Shown: one piece after another, positions 55,533-64,000 of the stretch
Layout: every line of letters begins with the position of its first letter
Numbering within the stretch: position 1 is the stretch's first letter
Assembly: GCF_900155545.1 (NCBI RefSeq)
Contig: NZ_LT732526.1
Span: 2,311,639 to 2,375,638 of the forward strand
Direction: 5' to 3'
Length of the DNA stretch: 64,000 nt
Origin: Clostridium sp. Marseille-P2415
GTDB taxonomy: Bacteria > Bacillota > Clostridia > Lachnospirales > Lachnospiraceae
Program-made: the position numbers and the translations under genes
The notes under the pieces: generated by a model
The model's input: only the letters and a program-made list of their open reading frames with translations
What the model was told of the DNA's origin: nothing
The model's database searches: none

Positions 55533-57782
55533 CTACTGTAATACAAACTCCGCCCGGTTCTCCGTATCACTGCTGTCCCCGATCCAGACAAAAAATTTCC
55601 CTTTTTCACTTTTAAATTTCCCGTCTATGGTATAAAACTTAAGCATTTCCTCCTTAATCTCAAACTCCGCTCTTCGTTCCTCACCCGGTTTTAAGGTCAC
55701 CTTTAAAAATCCTTTCAGTTCCTTCACCGGACGCACCACGCTGGCAGCCACATCCCGTATGTAAAGCTGTAAAACAGCCGTGCCTTCCATGTTCCCCACA
55801 TTCTTTACCTGAACAGAAGCCTTTAAATTTCCGCCTTCCTGACTCATGACGCCACTGCTTAGAGAAACCGGAGAAATCTCAAATTCCGTATAGCTCAAAC
55901 CATATCCGAAGGGGTAGAGCGGCTCATTGGGAATATCCAGATAACGGGATTTATAAAAGATTCTGTCCTCCTTCCCGGAGCACGGTCTGCCGGTTGCATA
56001 CTGGTTATAGTGAACTGGTGTCTGTCCGGTACAGTAAGGAAAGCTCATGGGTAATTTTCCGGATGGATTATACAGCCCTGTCAGAACATCCATGATGGCA
56101 TGCCCTCCCTCCGTTCCGGGCATCCACACCTCCAGAACTGCCGCAGCCTTTTCTGAAACCTCCCGTAAATCCAGAGGTCTTCCGCTGAATACGACGGCTG
56201 CAACACGGCCATTGACTTCACATACCTTCCGAAACAGCTTCATCTGAACTTCAGGAACCGTTATATCAGCGCGGCTTGCGGCTTCCCCGCTCTGCAGCCG
56301 GTGTTCTCCCATGCAGAACACCACTGCATCAGCCTCTCCTGCTGCTTTAAGAGCATGCTCCTCCATCTCTCTTTTGCTGTTCGTTTCAAAGTCCGTTTTT
56401 TCCAGGCTGTTGCAGGGAATATCAATGCCGTTACGGTTTAAATTCTCTCCGCCATCCAGGATTCCGCTTCCCTGACAGAATACAACGTTACATCCAGGCA
56501 GTATTTCCTCCGCCGCCTGGCGGACAGTCACGGCATCCTCTGCCCTTCCCGCAATGGCCCAGGCGCTGTGCAGCTCACTGTTATCCACATAGGGACCGAT
56601 AAACGCGATCTTCATTGCAGGATCTAACGGCAATATTGCTTTCCCGGTCTTTCCATCTTTTTTATTTTTTAACAATACAAACGATTCTCTGGCTGCTTTT
56701 CTTGCAAGTTTTCGGTGCTCATCACAGAGAATCACTTCTTTTTCCCTGGCTGCATCCGCATCTTTATAAGGATTTTCAAACAGCCCAAGCTTATTCTTTA
56801 AACGCAGAACCCTCATGACCGCCTCATCTACCAGCCGTTCTCCCACTTCTCCCTGTTCCACCAGTTTCATTAAATATCCACAGTAAATACCTGTTACCAT
56901 GTCGATATCCACACCGGCTTCCATAGCTTTTCCGGCCGCTTCCTTTTCATCCTCGCAGAAGCCGTGGGCAATCATCTCTTCAATGGCTGCCCAGTCAGAA
57001 ATCAGCACACCGTCAAAGCCCATTTCTTCTCTTAAAACTTCCCTAATCAGCCACTGATTTCCGGAAGATGGTATCCCATTTAATGTATTAAAAGAAGTCA
57101 TGACCAGCTCGCTGCCTGCATCAATTCCCGACTGATAGGCCGGAAGGTAGAATTCCCGGAGCGTATGCTCTGAAAGCTCTACATTGTTATACTCCCTTCC
57201 TGCTGTCGGCGCCCCGTAACCGGCAAAATGCTTTACGCAAGCTGCCATACGGTCCTTATCCCCTGCATGAGAGCCCTGGAATCCCCGAACCATGGCCGCG
57301 GTCAGAGTACTGTTTAAATAAGGATCTTCTCCCGTTGACTCCATGACACGTCCCCACCTTGCATCCCGTACCAGATCTGCCATAGGGGCAAAGGTTACAT
57401 GTACCCCGCTGACTGCAGACTCCCTGGCGGCAGCCTGTGCACATGCCTCTACGATTTCCGGGTCAAAGGCAGCCCCCTGAGCCAGAGGCATCGGAAAGAC
57501 AGTCCGGAGGCCGTGAATGACATCCAGCATAAATAAAAGCGGTATATGATGAGGCTGGTTCCTCATGTATTGATCCTGAATGGAACGGATCGTTTCTGCT
57601 CCATAAATCCCAAGAACACTTCCTGCCTGTGAGATCTGTTTTTCAGTAAAAGGACTGCCGTCCAGCCCCCCGGTCACTGCCGCGGATTTTTCATAATAGC
57701 TTCCCGGAAGCTGCAGCAGCTGATTAATCTTTTCCTCCAATGTCATATCATTCAATAGTTCTTGTAGCTTTTCCTCTGTCAT
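55533..57782 (-). CDS. bglX: Glycoside hydrolase family 3 beta-glucosidase
   Basis: 749 residues, no signal peptide, so probably cytoplasmic. GH3 N-terminal barrel with RWGRVMESTGEDPYL, CVKHFAGYGAP and the nucleophile Asp in VLISDWAAIEE; GH3 C-terminal domain (FVLLKNKKDG, VFSGRPLDLREV) and a fibronectin-like C-terminus (PLYPFGYGLSYTEF, VKNVGNMEGTAVLQLYIRD). Cleaves beta-linked gluco-oligosaccharides in relatives; exact specificity open. Ribosome site AAGGAG. Not part of the pxp operon by orientation alone: it is on the same strand, 126 bases after pxpA. Confidence 0.93.
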   Translation of the reverse strand: MTEEKLQELLNDMTLEEKINQLLQLPGSYYEKSAAVTGGLDGSPFTEKQISQAGSVLGIYGAETIRSIQDQYMRNQPHHIPLLFMLDVIHGLRTVFPMPLAQGAAFDPEIVEACAQAAARESAVSGVHVTFAPMADLVRDARWGRVMESTGEDPYLNSTLTAAMVRGFQGSHAGDKDRMAACVKHFAGYGAPTAGREYNNVELSEHTLREFYLPAYQSGIDAGSELVMTSFNTLNGIPSSGNQWLIREVLREEMGFDGVLISDWAAIEEMIAHGFCEDEKEAAGKAMEAGVDIDMVTGIYCGYLMKLVEQGEVGERLVDEAVMRVLRLKNKLGLFENPYKDADAAREKEVILCDEHRKLARKAARESFVLLKNKKDGKTGKAILPLDPAMKIAFIGPYVDNSELHSAWAIAGRAEDAVTVRQAAEEILPGCNVVFCQGSGILDGGENLNRNGIDIPCNSLEKTDFETNSKREMEEHALKAAGEADAVVFCMGEHRLQSGEAASRADITVPEVQMKLFRKVCEVNGRVAAVVFSGRPLDLREVSEKAAAVLEVWMPGTEGGHAIMDVLTGLYNPSGKLPMSFPYCTGQTPVHYNQYATGRPCSGKEDRIFYKSRYLDIPNEPLYPFGYGLSYTEFEISPVSLSSGVMSQEGGNLKASVQVKNVGNMEGTAVLQLYIRDVAASVVRPVKELKGFLKVTLKPGEERRAEFEIKEEMLKFYTIDGKFKSEKGKFFVWIGDSSDTENRAEFVLQ

Positions 57783-57908
57783 GGTATACTCCTTCCCAAC
57801 CTTTTTCTCTTATTATCCCAGATTTCTTCTGTAGAAACAAGCGGTTAATACTATTTTTTTCCATGGCAAATTTAAAAAGCTGGTTCTTACACGGCGCAAT
57901 AAAAGATA

Positions 57909-58664
57909 TCAGAACGCCTTCAGCCCGATCCCGGCATTCTCTAAGCTTTCCCGTATTTTCTTCACAAATTCCAATGCTCTTTTCCCATCCCCATGAACGC
58001 ATACGGAATCAGCCTCAATGGAAATATCACTTCCGTCTATGGCTTCTACCTTCCCTTCCCGCGCCATGCGGATCACCCGGCTGACCGCCAGGTCTTCGTC
58101 TTCTATGACAGCCCCTTTCTGGCTGCGGGGGACCAGGGTCCCGTCCCTTTGGTACGCCCGGTCTGCAAAAACTTCGCTGGCACAGGAAATCCCCAGTTCC
58201 TTTGCTGCCCGGAGCATCTCACTGCCGCTTAAAGCCAGGAGGACCATGCTTTCATCCACCTCTTTGATTGCCTGGCAGATGGCCTTTGCAAGTTTATAAT
58301 CCTTCGCAGCCATGTTGTATAGGGCCCCATGGGGTTTTACGTGGCAAAGCCTGACTCCTGCCCCGTCGCAAAACGCTTTCAGGGCCCCGATCTGATACAT
58401 GACACCGGCCTTTGCCTCCTCTGGAGAAAGACTCATATTCCGCCTCCCAAATCCCGCCAGATCCGGAAATCCCGGATGGGCACCGGCCCGCACTCCATGC
58501 TCCCGGCACAGGGCTACGGTTTTTTCCATGACCAGAGGATCCCCTGCATGGAAGCCGCAGGCAATATTCGCTGACGTAACAAACGGAAGGACTTCGTTAT
58601 CCATTCCGATCTTATAGACCCCGAAGCTTTCTCCCAGATCACAGTTTAAATCAATGGCTGGCAT
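57909..58664 (-). CDS. pxpA: 5-oxoprolinase subunit PxpA
   Basis: 251 residues, LamB/YcsF family: [60 protein letters not shown] and [17 protein letters not shown]. With PxpB and PxpC it forms the ATP-dependent bacterial 5-oxoprolinase that opens 5-oxo-L-proline to L-glutamate. ATG 58664 follows AGGAG; the GTG 6 bases earlier overlaps that site. Last gene of the operon. Confidence 0.95.
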   Translation of the reverse strand: MPAIDLNCDLGESFGVYKIGMDNEVLPFVTSANIACGFHAGDPLVMEKTVALCREHGVRAGAHPGFPDLAGFGRRNMSLSPEEAKAGVMYQIGALKAFCDGAGVRLCHVKPHGALYNMAAKDYKLAKAICQAIKEVDESMVLLALSGSEMLRAAKELGISCASEVFADRAYQRDGTLVPRSQKGAVIEDEDLAVSRVIRMAREGKVEAIDGSDISIEADSVCVHGDGKRALEFVKKIRESLENAGIGLKAF

Positions 58665-58695
58665 GAACACCGCTCCTTTCCTCTCTTTTACTCCG

Positions 58696-59505
58696 TTAAT
58701 ACTTTAATTCCGCATTTTTGATATCCGTAATAAACATATGGCCCGGAGCATGGGTAATGACAAAGGAAGGCCTGCTGTTCATGACTGCGGCCTGGGGCGT
58801 AACGCCGCAGGGCCAGAATACAGGTACCTCTCCCTCCCTTATGGTCACCGGATCTCCGTAATCAGGCTTTTCGATGTGACGGATCCCAATGGCTTCCGGA
58901 TAGCCGATCTGCACCGGAGCACCATGTACCCTCGGCATGGCAGCAGTGATGGCTGCGGCCGCCGGTACCTGCCTGTGGGGAATCGGCCGCATGCTGACCA
59001 CCATATTTCCGGAAAATATTCCGGCAGATGCGCAGGGAATCTTTGTATTGTACATGGGAACATTGACCCCTTCCTCAATCTGCCTCACCGGTATCCCAGC
59101 CTCTAAAAGCTCTGTTTCAAAGGAAAAGCTGCATCCGATCAGAAAGCTTACAAGTTTTCGTCCGGTTTTCTGGTAATCATCAAAAATCTCTGATACATCC
59201 GTATATTCTCCGGTACAGATTCCGTTTTCATATATCCGGTACCTGGGAATATCCCTTAGGATATCACTGCCCTCTGCGGTCAGGGGAAATGTCCTGCTGC
59301 CCGCATCCGACACCTCCAGAAGGGGACAGGCCCTGGGATTTCTCTGGCAGAATAAAAGAAAATCCAAGGCGAGTTCCTGGGGAAGAACCACCAGATTTCC
59401 CTGTGCGTAGCCGCCGCACATACCTGTCGTAGGACCGTACAGGATCCCTTCCCTGATCAGCTGCCTTACCTCTTTCGGTTTTCGATCCATGTATTCCATG
59501 CTCAT
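58696..59505 (-). CDS. YcsI/DUF1445 family protein, D-glutamate cyclase-like N-domain
   Basis: 269 residues: [73 protein letters not shown] and the C-terminal [15 protein letters not shown]. This is PF07286; the same domain forms the N-terminal half of mammalian D-glutamate cyclase DGLUCY, which makes 5-oxo-D-proline from D-glutamate. It lies in the pxp operon as in B. subtilis. Its start overlaps the pxpC stop (ATGA). The partner C-domain is encoded separately at 61253-62326. Confidence 0.88.
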   Translation of the reverse strand: MSMEYMDRKPKEVRQLIREGILYGPTTGMCGGYAQGNLVVLPQELALDFLLFCQRNPRACPLLEVSDAGSRTFPLTAEGSDILRDIPRYRIYENGICTGEYTDVSEIFDDYQKTGRKLVSFLIGCSFSFETELLEAGIPVRQIEEGVNVPMYNTKIPCASAGIFSGNMVVSMRPIPHRQVPAAAAITAAMPRVHGAPVQIGYPEAIGIRHIEKPDYGDPVTIREGEVPVFWPCGVTPQAAVMNSRPSFVITHAPGHMFITDIKNAELKY

Positions 59506-60554
59506 ACTCTTTTCCTTCTTTCCTGACAACCGTGAAAAACCTGTTTCAGCCGTTCCTGAAACTCCCTGAGTTTTTTTTCTTCCTTTCGGGCGGCTGCAAC
59601 TGCCTCTTTCGGAGTCACATACTGAAACGTCACCCAGTCCCCTGGCCTTAACTGGGCCAGAGCTGGAATATCCGTACTGATTACCGTAGCAATTTTGGCA
59701 TATCCGCCTGCAGTCTGGTGATCTGCCATTAAGACCATGGGAAGCCCGGAGGCCGATACCTGAACGGAGCCTTCTACAATTCCGTCGGAAATAATGTCTG
59801 CCCCCTTTTTCATTTCAATAGCCGGACCTTCCAGCCTGCACGCCATCCGGTCACAATCCCTGCTCAGGCGGTAAGGGGCTCTGACAAAGGTCTTAAGCCC
59901 GCTTTCCGTAAATGCCTCATCCTGAGGTCCGGCAACTGCACGAAGCAGTATAAACCTTTCATTGCCGTAATAACGGCAGGGATTCCCGGGCAGGCGGAGC
60001 CACGGCTCATTCACATCTATGGAGAGATCCGGCTCTCTTCCCTTAAGCATTTCTTTCAAATGCCTGGCCTGTTCCGGCGTTTTGCCATTTTCCAGAACAT
60101 CTCCTGCACGCAGCGGCCTCCCGCCGAATCCTCCCATCCGGCATTTTAAATTGGTGGAACGGCTTCCCATGACAACAGGAACCGATATGCCGCCGTATAC
60201 TGCCATGTAGGTCCGCAGGCCCCAGACCGCAAATCCCAGTGTCAGAATGTCTCCGGCTTCTGCCAGAATGGGGCTGTACATGGGAACCGGATGTCCGTTC
60301 AGTGCCGGACTCATATCCGCACCTGTAAGGGCGAGGATCTCGTCGGAGGTAAAACGGATTTCTCCGCCGTTTAAGGTAAACTCCACCACTGCCGCCTGCT
60401 CCGGTTCTTCTAAATTTCCAGCCAGCAGATTGGCAAGTCTCATGGAGTATTTGTCACAGGCTCCGCTTTCCTGAAACCCCTGGTTTAAATATCCGCTTCT
60501 TCCCTTGTCCTGCACGGTGGACAGGGCCCCCGGCAATAGGATCTCAAATGCCAT
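59502..60554 (-). CDS. pxpC: 5-oxoprolinase subunit PxpC
   Basis: 350 residues, biotin-dependent carboxyltransferase-like family (KipA/YbgK): LLPGALSTVQDKGRSGY, GACDKYSMRLANLLAGN, YGGISVPVVMGSRSTNLKC, FRVS-like late PYRLSRDCDRMACRLEG and GLPMVLMADHQTAGGYAKIA. Works with PxpB. ATG 60554 follows GAGGTGA, which includes the pxpB stop codon, so translation is coupled. Confidence 0.95.
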   Translation of the reverse strand: MAFEILLPGALSTVQDKGRSGYLNQGFQESGACDKYSMRLANLLAGNLEEPEQAAVVEFTLNGGEIRFTSDEILALTGADMSPALNGHPVPMYSPILAEAGDILTLGFAVWGLRTYMAVYGGISVPVVMGSRSTNLKCRMGGFGGRPLRAGDVLENGKTPEQARHLKEMLKGREPDLSIDVNEPWLRLPGNPCRYYGNERFILLRAVAGPQDEAFTESGLKTFVRAPYRLSRDCDRMACRLEGPAIEMKKGADIISDGIVEGSVQVSASGLPMVLMADHQTAGGYAKIATVISTDIPALAQLRPGDWVTFQYVTPKEAVAAARKEEKKLREFQERLKQVFHGCQERRKRV

Positions 60555-60559
60555 ATCCG

Positions 60560-61249
60560 TCACCTCATTTCCTGTTCCCGGCTGATTTTATCAAAATCCG
60601 TCCGGCTGATGGGTACAAAACGGATGGAATCTCCGGCCTCATAAAGCGGTTTTCCCTCATGCTCGGGCTGAAAAAGCCGGTATGGAGTGCGCCCGATGAG
60701 CTGCCATCCGCCGGGGGATTCCATGGGATAGATGCCGGTCTGTTCGCCGCCGATTCCCACGGACCCTGCTGGAATCCCGGTCCTGGGCGTTTGGAGCCGG
60801 GGTGTAAAAATACGCGCATCCATTCCTCCCAGATAAGGAAACCCGGGAAGAAATCCCAGCATATAAATACGGTAGTCCCTGCCGCAATGAAGCTTGATCA
60901 CTTCTTCTTCCTTCATTCCGGCATGCTCTGCCACAAAGGACAGATCCGGCCCGAAGCTTCCTCCGTAACAGACCGGAATTTGCACAAGCTTCCCGGCTGA
61001 TTTTCCCCCTTCCTCCAAAGCTTCAGTCAGGCTTAACATGGCCTGGGACACAGTGTCAAAATCGGTTTTCAAAGGGTCATAACAGACCAGAATGGAACAA
61101 AAGGCGGGTACTGTCTCCAGAATTCCTTCCATATAAAATTCTTTTATTTTTTTATTCAATTCCATGACCTTCCGGTTGGTAGTCTCGCTGATGGAATCTC
61201 CCAGCTCCACCAGAACGGCACGGTCTCCAACCGCCTTTATTTTTACCAT
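60560..61249 (-). CDS. pxpB: 5-oxoprolinase subunit PxpB
   Basis: 229 residues, allophanate hydrolase subunit 1-like (KipI/YbgJ): AVGDRAVLVELGDSIS at the N-terminus, PVCYGGSFGPDLSFVAEHAGM, YMLGFLPGFPYLGGMD, PRTGIPAGSVGIGGEQTGIYP and ESPGGWQLIGRTPYRLF. Pairs with PxpC. 3 bases after the upstream cyclase-domain gene. Confidence 0.95.
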   Translation of the reverse strand: MVKIKAVGDRAVLVELGDSISETTNRKVMELNKKIKEFYMEGILETVPAFCSILVCYDPLKTDFDTVSQAMLSLTEALEEGGKSAGKLVQIPVCYGGSFGPDLSFVAEHAGMKEEEVIKLHCGRDYRIYMLGFLPGFPYLGGMDARIFTPRLQTPRTGIPAGSVGIGGEQTGIYPMESPGGWQLIGRTPYRLFQPEHEGKPLYEAGDSIRFVPISRTDFDKISREQEMR

Positions 61250-61252
61250 GCC

Positions 61253-62326
61253 TTATCCCCTTTCCGCAAAAAATCCCTTTTTAAGCACCGGTCCGAACCA
61301 GTGGTCGGAATTGCGGGAATAGCGGACCGCATAGTCGGTACACTGGCGCATCAGGCTTACAATTCCGGTATTCATCCGGATGTTAAAGCCGTCAATACCG
61401 GGAAGTAGGGAGCCGGTCATATCGATCAGTCCGCTTCGGGATGCCACCCGCATGACCTCTTCCTCCATCTCCTCCCGGTGAAGGATCTCCATATCCCGCT
61501 TTAAATAGGCCAATGCGGCCATGAGTCCATAACATCCCCAGTCCGAGCAGGTGGCCGTGATCACGTGATCAGCCCCGCTGGCCGCCAGAATTCCGCCTCC
61601 GCAGCCGCATATGCATTCTTCCGGAGCCGTAAAGGGTACGTATTTTTTAATGTGCCCGGCTATGGCCCCCATGCCGATCTCATTTCCCAAATCACCGATG
61701 GCAATGTTGAGAATTCCTCTTAAGCGAAGCATTTCCCACAGAACATCGGTCTTTGCTTCCAGTTCGGACACATCCTTTCCTGCTGCATTGTGGTAAACGC
61801 CCCTCTCATTGGCACCGGGGGCCTCCACTGAGATGACTGCGGAGGGAACTGCTTCCTTTAACAGCCATTCCGCTTCCATCTGCGCCCGGGCCGGATTCTT
61901 CGTAAAGGCCAGAACTCCCATGCTAAGGGGCAGCTCCCGGACCGTCTGCAAATCCTCATATACGTGCAGGCCCACGACACCGGCGCATTTCCTGACGGCT
62001 TCCATACAGTCCTCCGGACAGATGATGACCGGTTTCGCACCAAAGGCCATGACAAGGGAACGGGCCAAAAGCATAGAGCTTACCATACCATCCATCTCAG
62101 GTTCTTTATGAGGCAGAAGCACAAATCCGGTCAGGATGAAAACAAGGTCATTTTCCCGGACCGTTTCGCACAGCTTCCCGGCCGCCCTCATAGTCAGAGG
62201 TTCTCCCATTTTTTTACGGCTTCCGGCATACAGAATCCGGCATACGCCATACCCCCTGGGATCAAGATTCATTAAGGCGTCCAGATTTTCTCCTACATTC
62301 CTTTTTTCCAGTTCAGCTCTCTCCAT
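61253..62326 (-). CDS. D-glutamate cyclase-like C-domain protein (DUF4392)
   Basis: 357 residues. LTGFVLLPHKEPEMDGMVS, SVEAPGANERGVYHNAAGKD, AIGDLGNEIGMGAI and CSDWGCYGLMAALA match the GLUCM domain (PF14336, formerly DUF4392) that forms the C-terminal half of mammalian DGLUCY. The N-terminal half (YcsI) is a separate gene three places downstream. GDLGNEIGMG looks like the metal or phosphate-binding centre. ATG 62326 follows AGGAG. It starts 8 bases after the dat stop. Confidence 0.85.
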   Translation of the reverse strand: MERAELEKRNVGENLDALMNLDPRGYGVCRILYAGSRKKMGEPLTMRAAGKLCETVRENDLVFILTGFVLLPHKEPEMDGMVSSMLLARSLVMAFGAKPVIICPEDCMEAVRKCAGVVGLHVYEDLQTVRELPLSMGVLAFTKNPARAQMEAEWLLKEAVPSAVISVEAPGANERGVYHNAAGKDVSELEAKTDVLWEMLRLRGILNIAIGDLGNEIGMGAIAGHIKKYVPFTAPEECICGCGGGILAASGADHVITATCSDWGCYGLMAALAYLKRDMEILHREEMEEEVMRVASRSGLIDMTGSLLPGIDGFNIRMNTGIVSLMRQCTDYAVRYSRNSDHWFGPVLKKGFFAERG

Positions 62327-62334
62327 ACTCACTC

Positions 62335-63192
62335 CTAATCAAATATGCTCTTCTTTCCCGTATACGCCAGATATTCCTCAATTACCGCATTCTGGATCCG
62401 CTTTAATGTCGAGGTGTCTCTGCCTCCCACCGGTTTTCCATCCACCTGCCCGGCGTAAAGGAAGAAGTTGGAAGAAGAGGTCACCAGGATTTCATCCGCG
62501 TCCATTAACTCGGAAAGGGTAAACGGCCGCTCCAGAACCGGAACGCCGAGCCTGTAACAGGCGGCTATCATATGGGTCTTTGAGATGCCGCGCAGGATCA
62601 GATTGTCATTGGGATGGGAAAGAAATATACCGTTCTTTAATATAGAAATATTGCTGTGAGCGCACTCCGTCACCACATCTCCCCGGTGAAGTACGGTCTC
62701 ATCCGCCCCAAGCCTTGCCGCTTCCTGGGAAGCCATGACCGACGGAAGCAGATTTAAGGTCTTGATATTGCAGTGCAGGAACCGGGTATCCTCTCTGGTT
62801 ATTAACTTGACCGGCACCTCCGGGTCCCGCAGTTTATTGGGCCGTATCATGACCCATAGCTTTCCCATCATATCCTCACAGTAAATGTGGTTTCTGGCCG
62901 CTGCCCCTCTTGTCACCTGCCAGTAGACAAAATGGGTTTCTCCCTCTACCCTGGAGAGAAGCTCTGTCAAAAGCTCTCCCAGTTTTTCTTTTTCCATGGG
63001 AATCTTAATGTCCAGAGCCCTTGCACTGGAATAAAAACGGTCCAGATGATCCTTCAGTAAGTAAACCCTGTGATTGCCTCCTACGGTTGCATCATAGACA
63101 CCGTCTCCAAAAAAATGTACCCGGTCGTTAAAAGGAACCGTCAGTTCCTCAGGCGTTCCGATCTTTCCGTCATAATAAGCAAGTTCTTTCAT
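62335..63192 (-). CDS. dat: D-amino-acid transaminase-like class IV aminotransferase
   Basis: 285 residues, fold type IV pyridoxal-phosphate enzyme. N-terminal YYDGKIGTPEELTVPFNDR and FGDGVYDATVGG are characteristic of D-alanine aminotransferase; KTLNLLPSVMASQEA contains the cofactor Lys (NxKTLN), followed by GADETVLHRGDVVTECAHSN and RGISKTHMI. Reaction expected: D-amino acid plus 2-oxoglutarate to 2-oxo acid plus D-glutamate. Branched-chain transaminase or ADC lyase are less likely by motif. 12 bases after livF, GGAGG ribosome site. Confidence 0.85.
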   Translation of the reverse strand: MKELAYYDGKIGTPEELTVPFNDRVHFFGDGVYDATVGGNHRVYLLKDHLDRFYSSARALDIKIPMEKEKLGELLTELLSRVEGETHFVYWQVTRGAAARNHIYCEDMMGKLWVMIRPNKLRDPEVPVKLITREDTRFLHCNIKTLNLLPSVMASQEAARLGADETVLHRGDVVTECAHSNISILKNGIFLSHPNDNLILRGISKTHMIAACYRLGVPVLERPFTLSELMDADEILVTSSSNFFLYAGQVDGKPVGGRDTSTLKRIQNAVIEEYLAYTGKKSIFD

Positions 63193-63204
63193 ACGTTTAG
63201 CCTC

Positions 63205-63903
63205 CTATTGTCCCAGATATGCCTTTTTTACCCTGGCATCCTTTAACAGCTCCCCTGCATCTCCCTGAATGGTGATCTTCCCCGTTTCCATGACATAGGC
63301 CCGGTTGGAAATGGATAAGGCCATTCTGGCGTTCTGTTCCACCAGAAGAATGGTGATGCCCTTTTTATTGACCTCCCTGATAATGGAAAAGATCTCCTTA
63401 ACCAGCAGAGGAGAAAGGCCCATGGATGGTTCATCCATAAGGATCATTCTGGGCTTTGCCATCAGGGCCCGGCCTACGGCAAGCATTTGCTGTTCTCCCC
63501 CGGATAAGGTCCCGGCAAGCTGCCTGCGCCTCTCCTTTAACCGGGTAAACCGTTCAAACACATCGTCCATGCTGGCTTCCATGTCTTTTCCGTCGGTAAA
63601 GGCTCCCATTTCCAGATTTTCCTCTACGGTCATCTGGGGGAAAATGTGCCTGCCCTCCGGCACATGAGCCAGCTTAAGGGTGATGATCCTGCTGGGCTCT
63701 GTCTTTCTCAAATCCGTCCCGTCGAAACGAATCTCTCCGTCATCCGCTTTTTTAAGCCCGGAAATGGTCCGGAGTATGGTGGTTTTTCCCGCTCCATTGG
63801 CTCCGATGAGGGAGACGATCTCCCCATGGTGTACCTCCATGGAAACATTGTGTATGGCTTCTATGGCGCCATAGGACACTGCCAGATTTTTGACCTCAAG
63901 CAT
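63205..63903 (-). CDS. livF: Branched-chain-type amino acid ABC transporter ATPase LivF
   Basis: 232 residues. Walker A LIGANGAGKTTILRT, LAHVPEGRHIFPQMTVEENL (LivF-specific), signature LSGGEQQMLAVGRALMAKP, Walker B MILMDEPSMGLSP and the switch His in LLVEQNARMAL. Energises a HAAT-family importer. ATG 63903 is used since it gives the standard start MLEVKNLAVSYG behind GGAGGTGGAGGAGG; it overlaps livG by 8 bases. Whether the substrate is a branched-chain, D- or other amino acid is unknown. Confidence 0.93.
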   Translation of the reverse strand: MLEVKNLAVSYGAIEAIHNVSMEVHHGEIVSLIGANGAGKTTILRTISGLKKADDGEIRFDGTDLRKTEPSRIITLKLAHVPEGRHIFPQMTVEENLEMGAFTDGKDMEASMDDVFERFTRLKERRRQLAGTLSGGEQQMLAVGRALMAKPRMILMDEPSMGLSPLLVKEIFSIIREVNKKGITILLVEQNARMALSISNRAYVMETGKITIQGDAGELLKDARVKKAYLGQ

Positions 63904-64000
63904 CCTCCTCCACCTCCTCTTTTCCCAAATACGCCTCGATAACCTTCTGGTCATTGGCGATCTCCTCCGGCGTCCCGGAGCAGATCGTGGTACCGAAATC
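63896..64000 (-). CDS. livG: Branched-chain-type ABC transporter ATPase LivG, C-terminal end only
   Basis: 34 C-terminal residues before a TGA at 63896-63898: DFGTTICSGTPEEIANDQKV then IEAYLGKEE, the usual LivG ending (P-E-E-I-x-x-D-x-x-V-I-x-A-Y-L-G). The rest lies outside the window. It shows that a full Liv cassette probably precedes the transaminase/cyclase/oxoprolinase genes. Confidence 0.85.
   Translation of the reverse strand, partial: DFGTTICSGTPEEIANDQKVIEAYLGKEEVEEDA

Noticed and set aside
55023-55541. A 172-codon plus-strand frame overlapping the ATPase remnant and the bglX end
   Set aside because: It is antisense to the DUF4143 remnant, has no ribosome site or family resemblance, and its C-terminal part contains a clear Rho-independent terminator (55425-55480).

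Overview
The window reads as chromosome from an anaerobic, spore-forming, low-to-mid GC Firmicute of the class Clostridia, most likely Lachnospiraceae. This is inferred from gene content, not from a marker-gene search. Pointers are a SpoVAF/GerA-type germination protein, the order HI0933-cmk-ispH-rpsA, a clostridial glutaminyl-tRNA synthetase, CIRCE-controlled groESL, an FprA flavodiiron protein, a 46-residue FeoB-associated Cys-rich protein and a reversed-order XdhC. I saw no rRNA, tRNA, phage, intact insertion sequence or CRISPR array.

Layout. 0-3.6 kb: partial PRiA4-ORF3 protein, a hairpin-rich intergenic element, spoVAF, PHP phosphoesterase. 3.7-8.6 kb: N-acetylmuramic acid (MurNAc) recycling operon murR-murQ-murP-mupG plus a DUF3842 gene. 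8.6-17.1 kb: guaB, a LysR/old-yellow-enzyme pair, groESL and a YtxH/LEA-like gene. 17.2-25.3 kb: L-rhamnose genes rhaB-M-A-D with an AraC regulator, a MORN-like membrane protein and a MocR regulator. 25.4-34.7 kb: glnS, a chemoreceptor, two L,D-transpeptidases, NiaR and an HD-GYP protein. 34.7-38.7 kb: ferrous-iron uptake locus feoA-feoA-feoB-Cys-rich protein-fur, divergent from a DtxR-type regulator. 38.8-47.6 kb: an M13 lipoprotein peptidase, then the rpsA-ispH-cmk-HI0933-PPK2-aldo/keto reductase run. 47.8-55.5 kb: lysC, an arginase-fold enzyme, DUF523, a ClpP paralogue coupled to an AraC regulator, xdhC, fprA, def and an ATPase remnant. 55.5-64 kb: a GH3 beta-glucosidase, then a tightly packed operon livG-livF-dat-(D-glutamate cyclase C-domain)-pxpB-pxpC-ycsI-pxpA.

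The most interesting locus is the last one (57.9-64 kb). It places a D-amino-acid transaminase, both halves of a D-glutamate-cyclase-like enzyme as separate genes and all three 5-oxoprolinase subunits behind a Liv-type amino-acid transporter. The implied route is D-amino acid to D-glutamate to 5-oxoproline to glutamate. With the MurNAc operon and two L,D-transpeptidases, the window carries an unusual share of cell-wall turnover genes.

The second notable signal is a shared operator, NTTAG-N6-CTAAC, at three places in the iron locus: over the -10 of the feo promoter, before feoB, and before the HD-GYP gene. The third is an abundance of unrelated short structured repeats, at least four families. 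Two copies sit within or at the head of operons (groES-groEL, rhaB leader).
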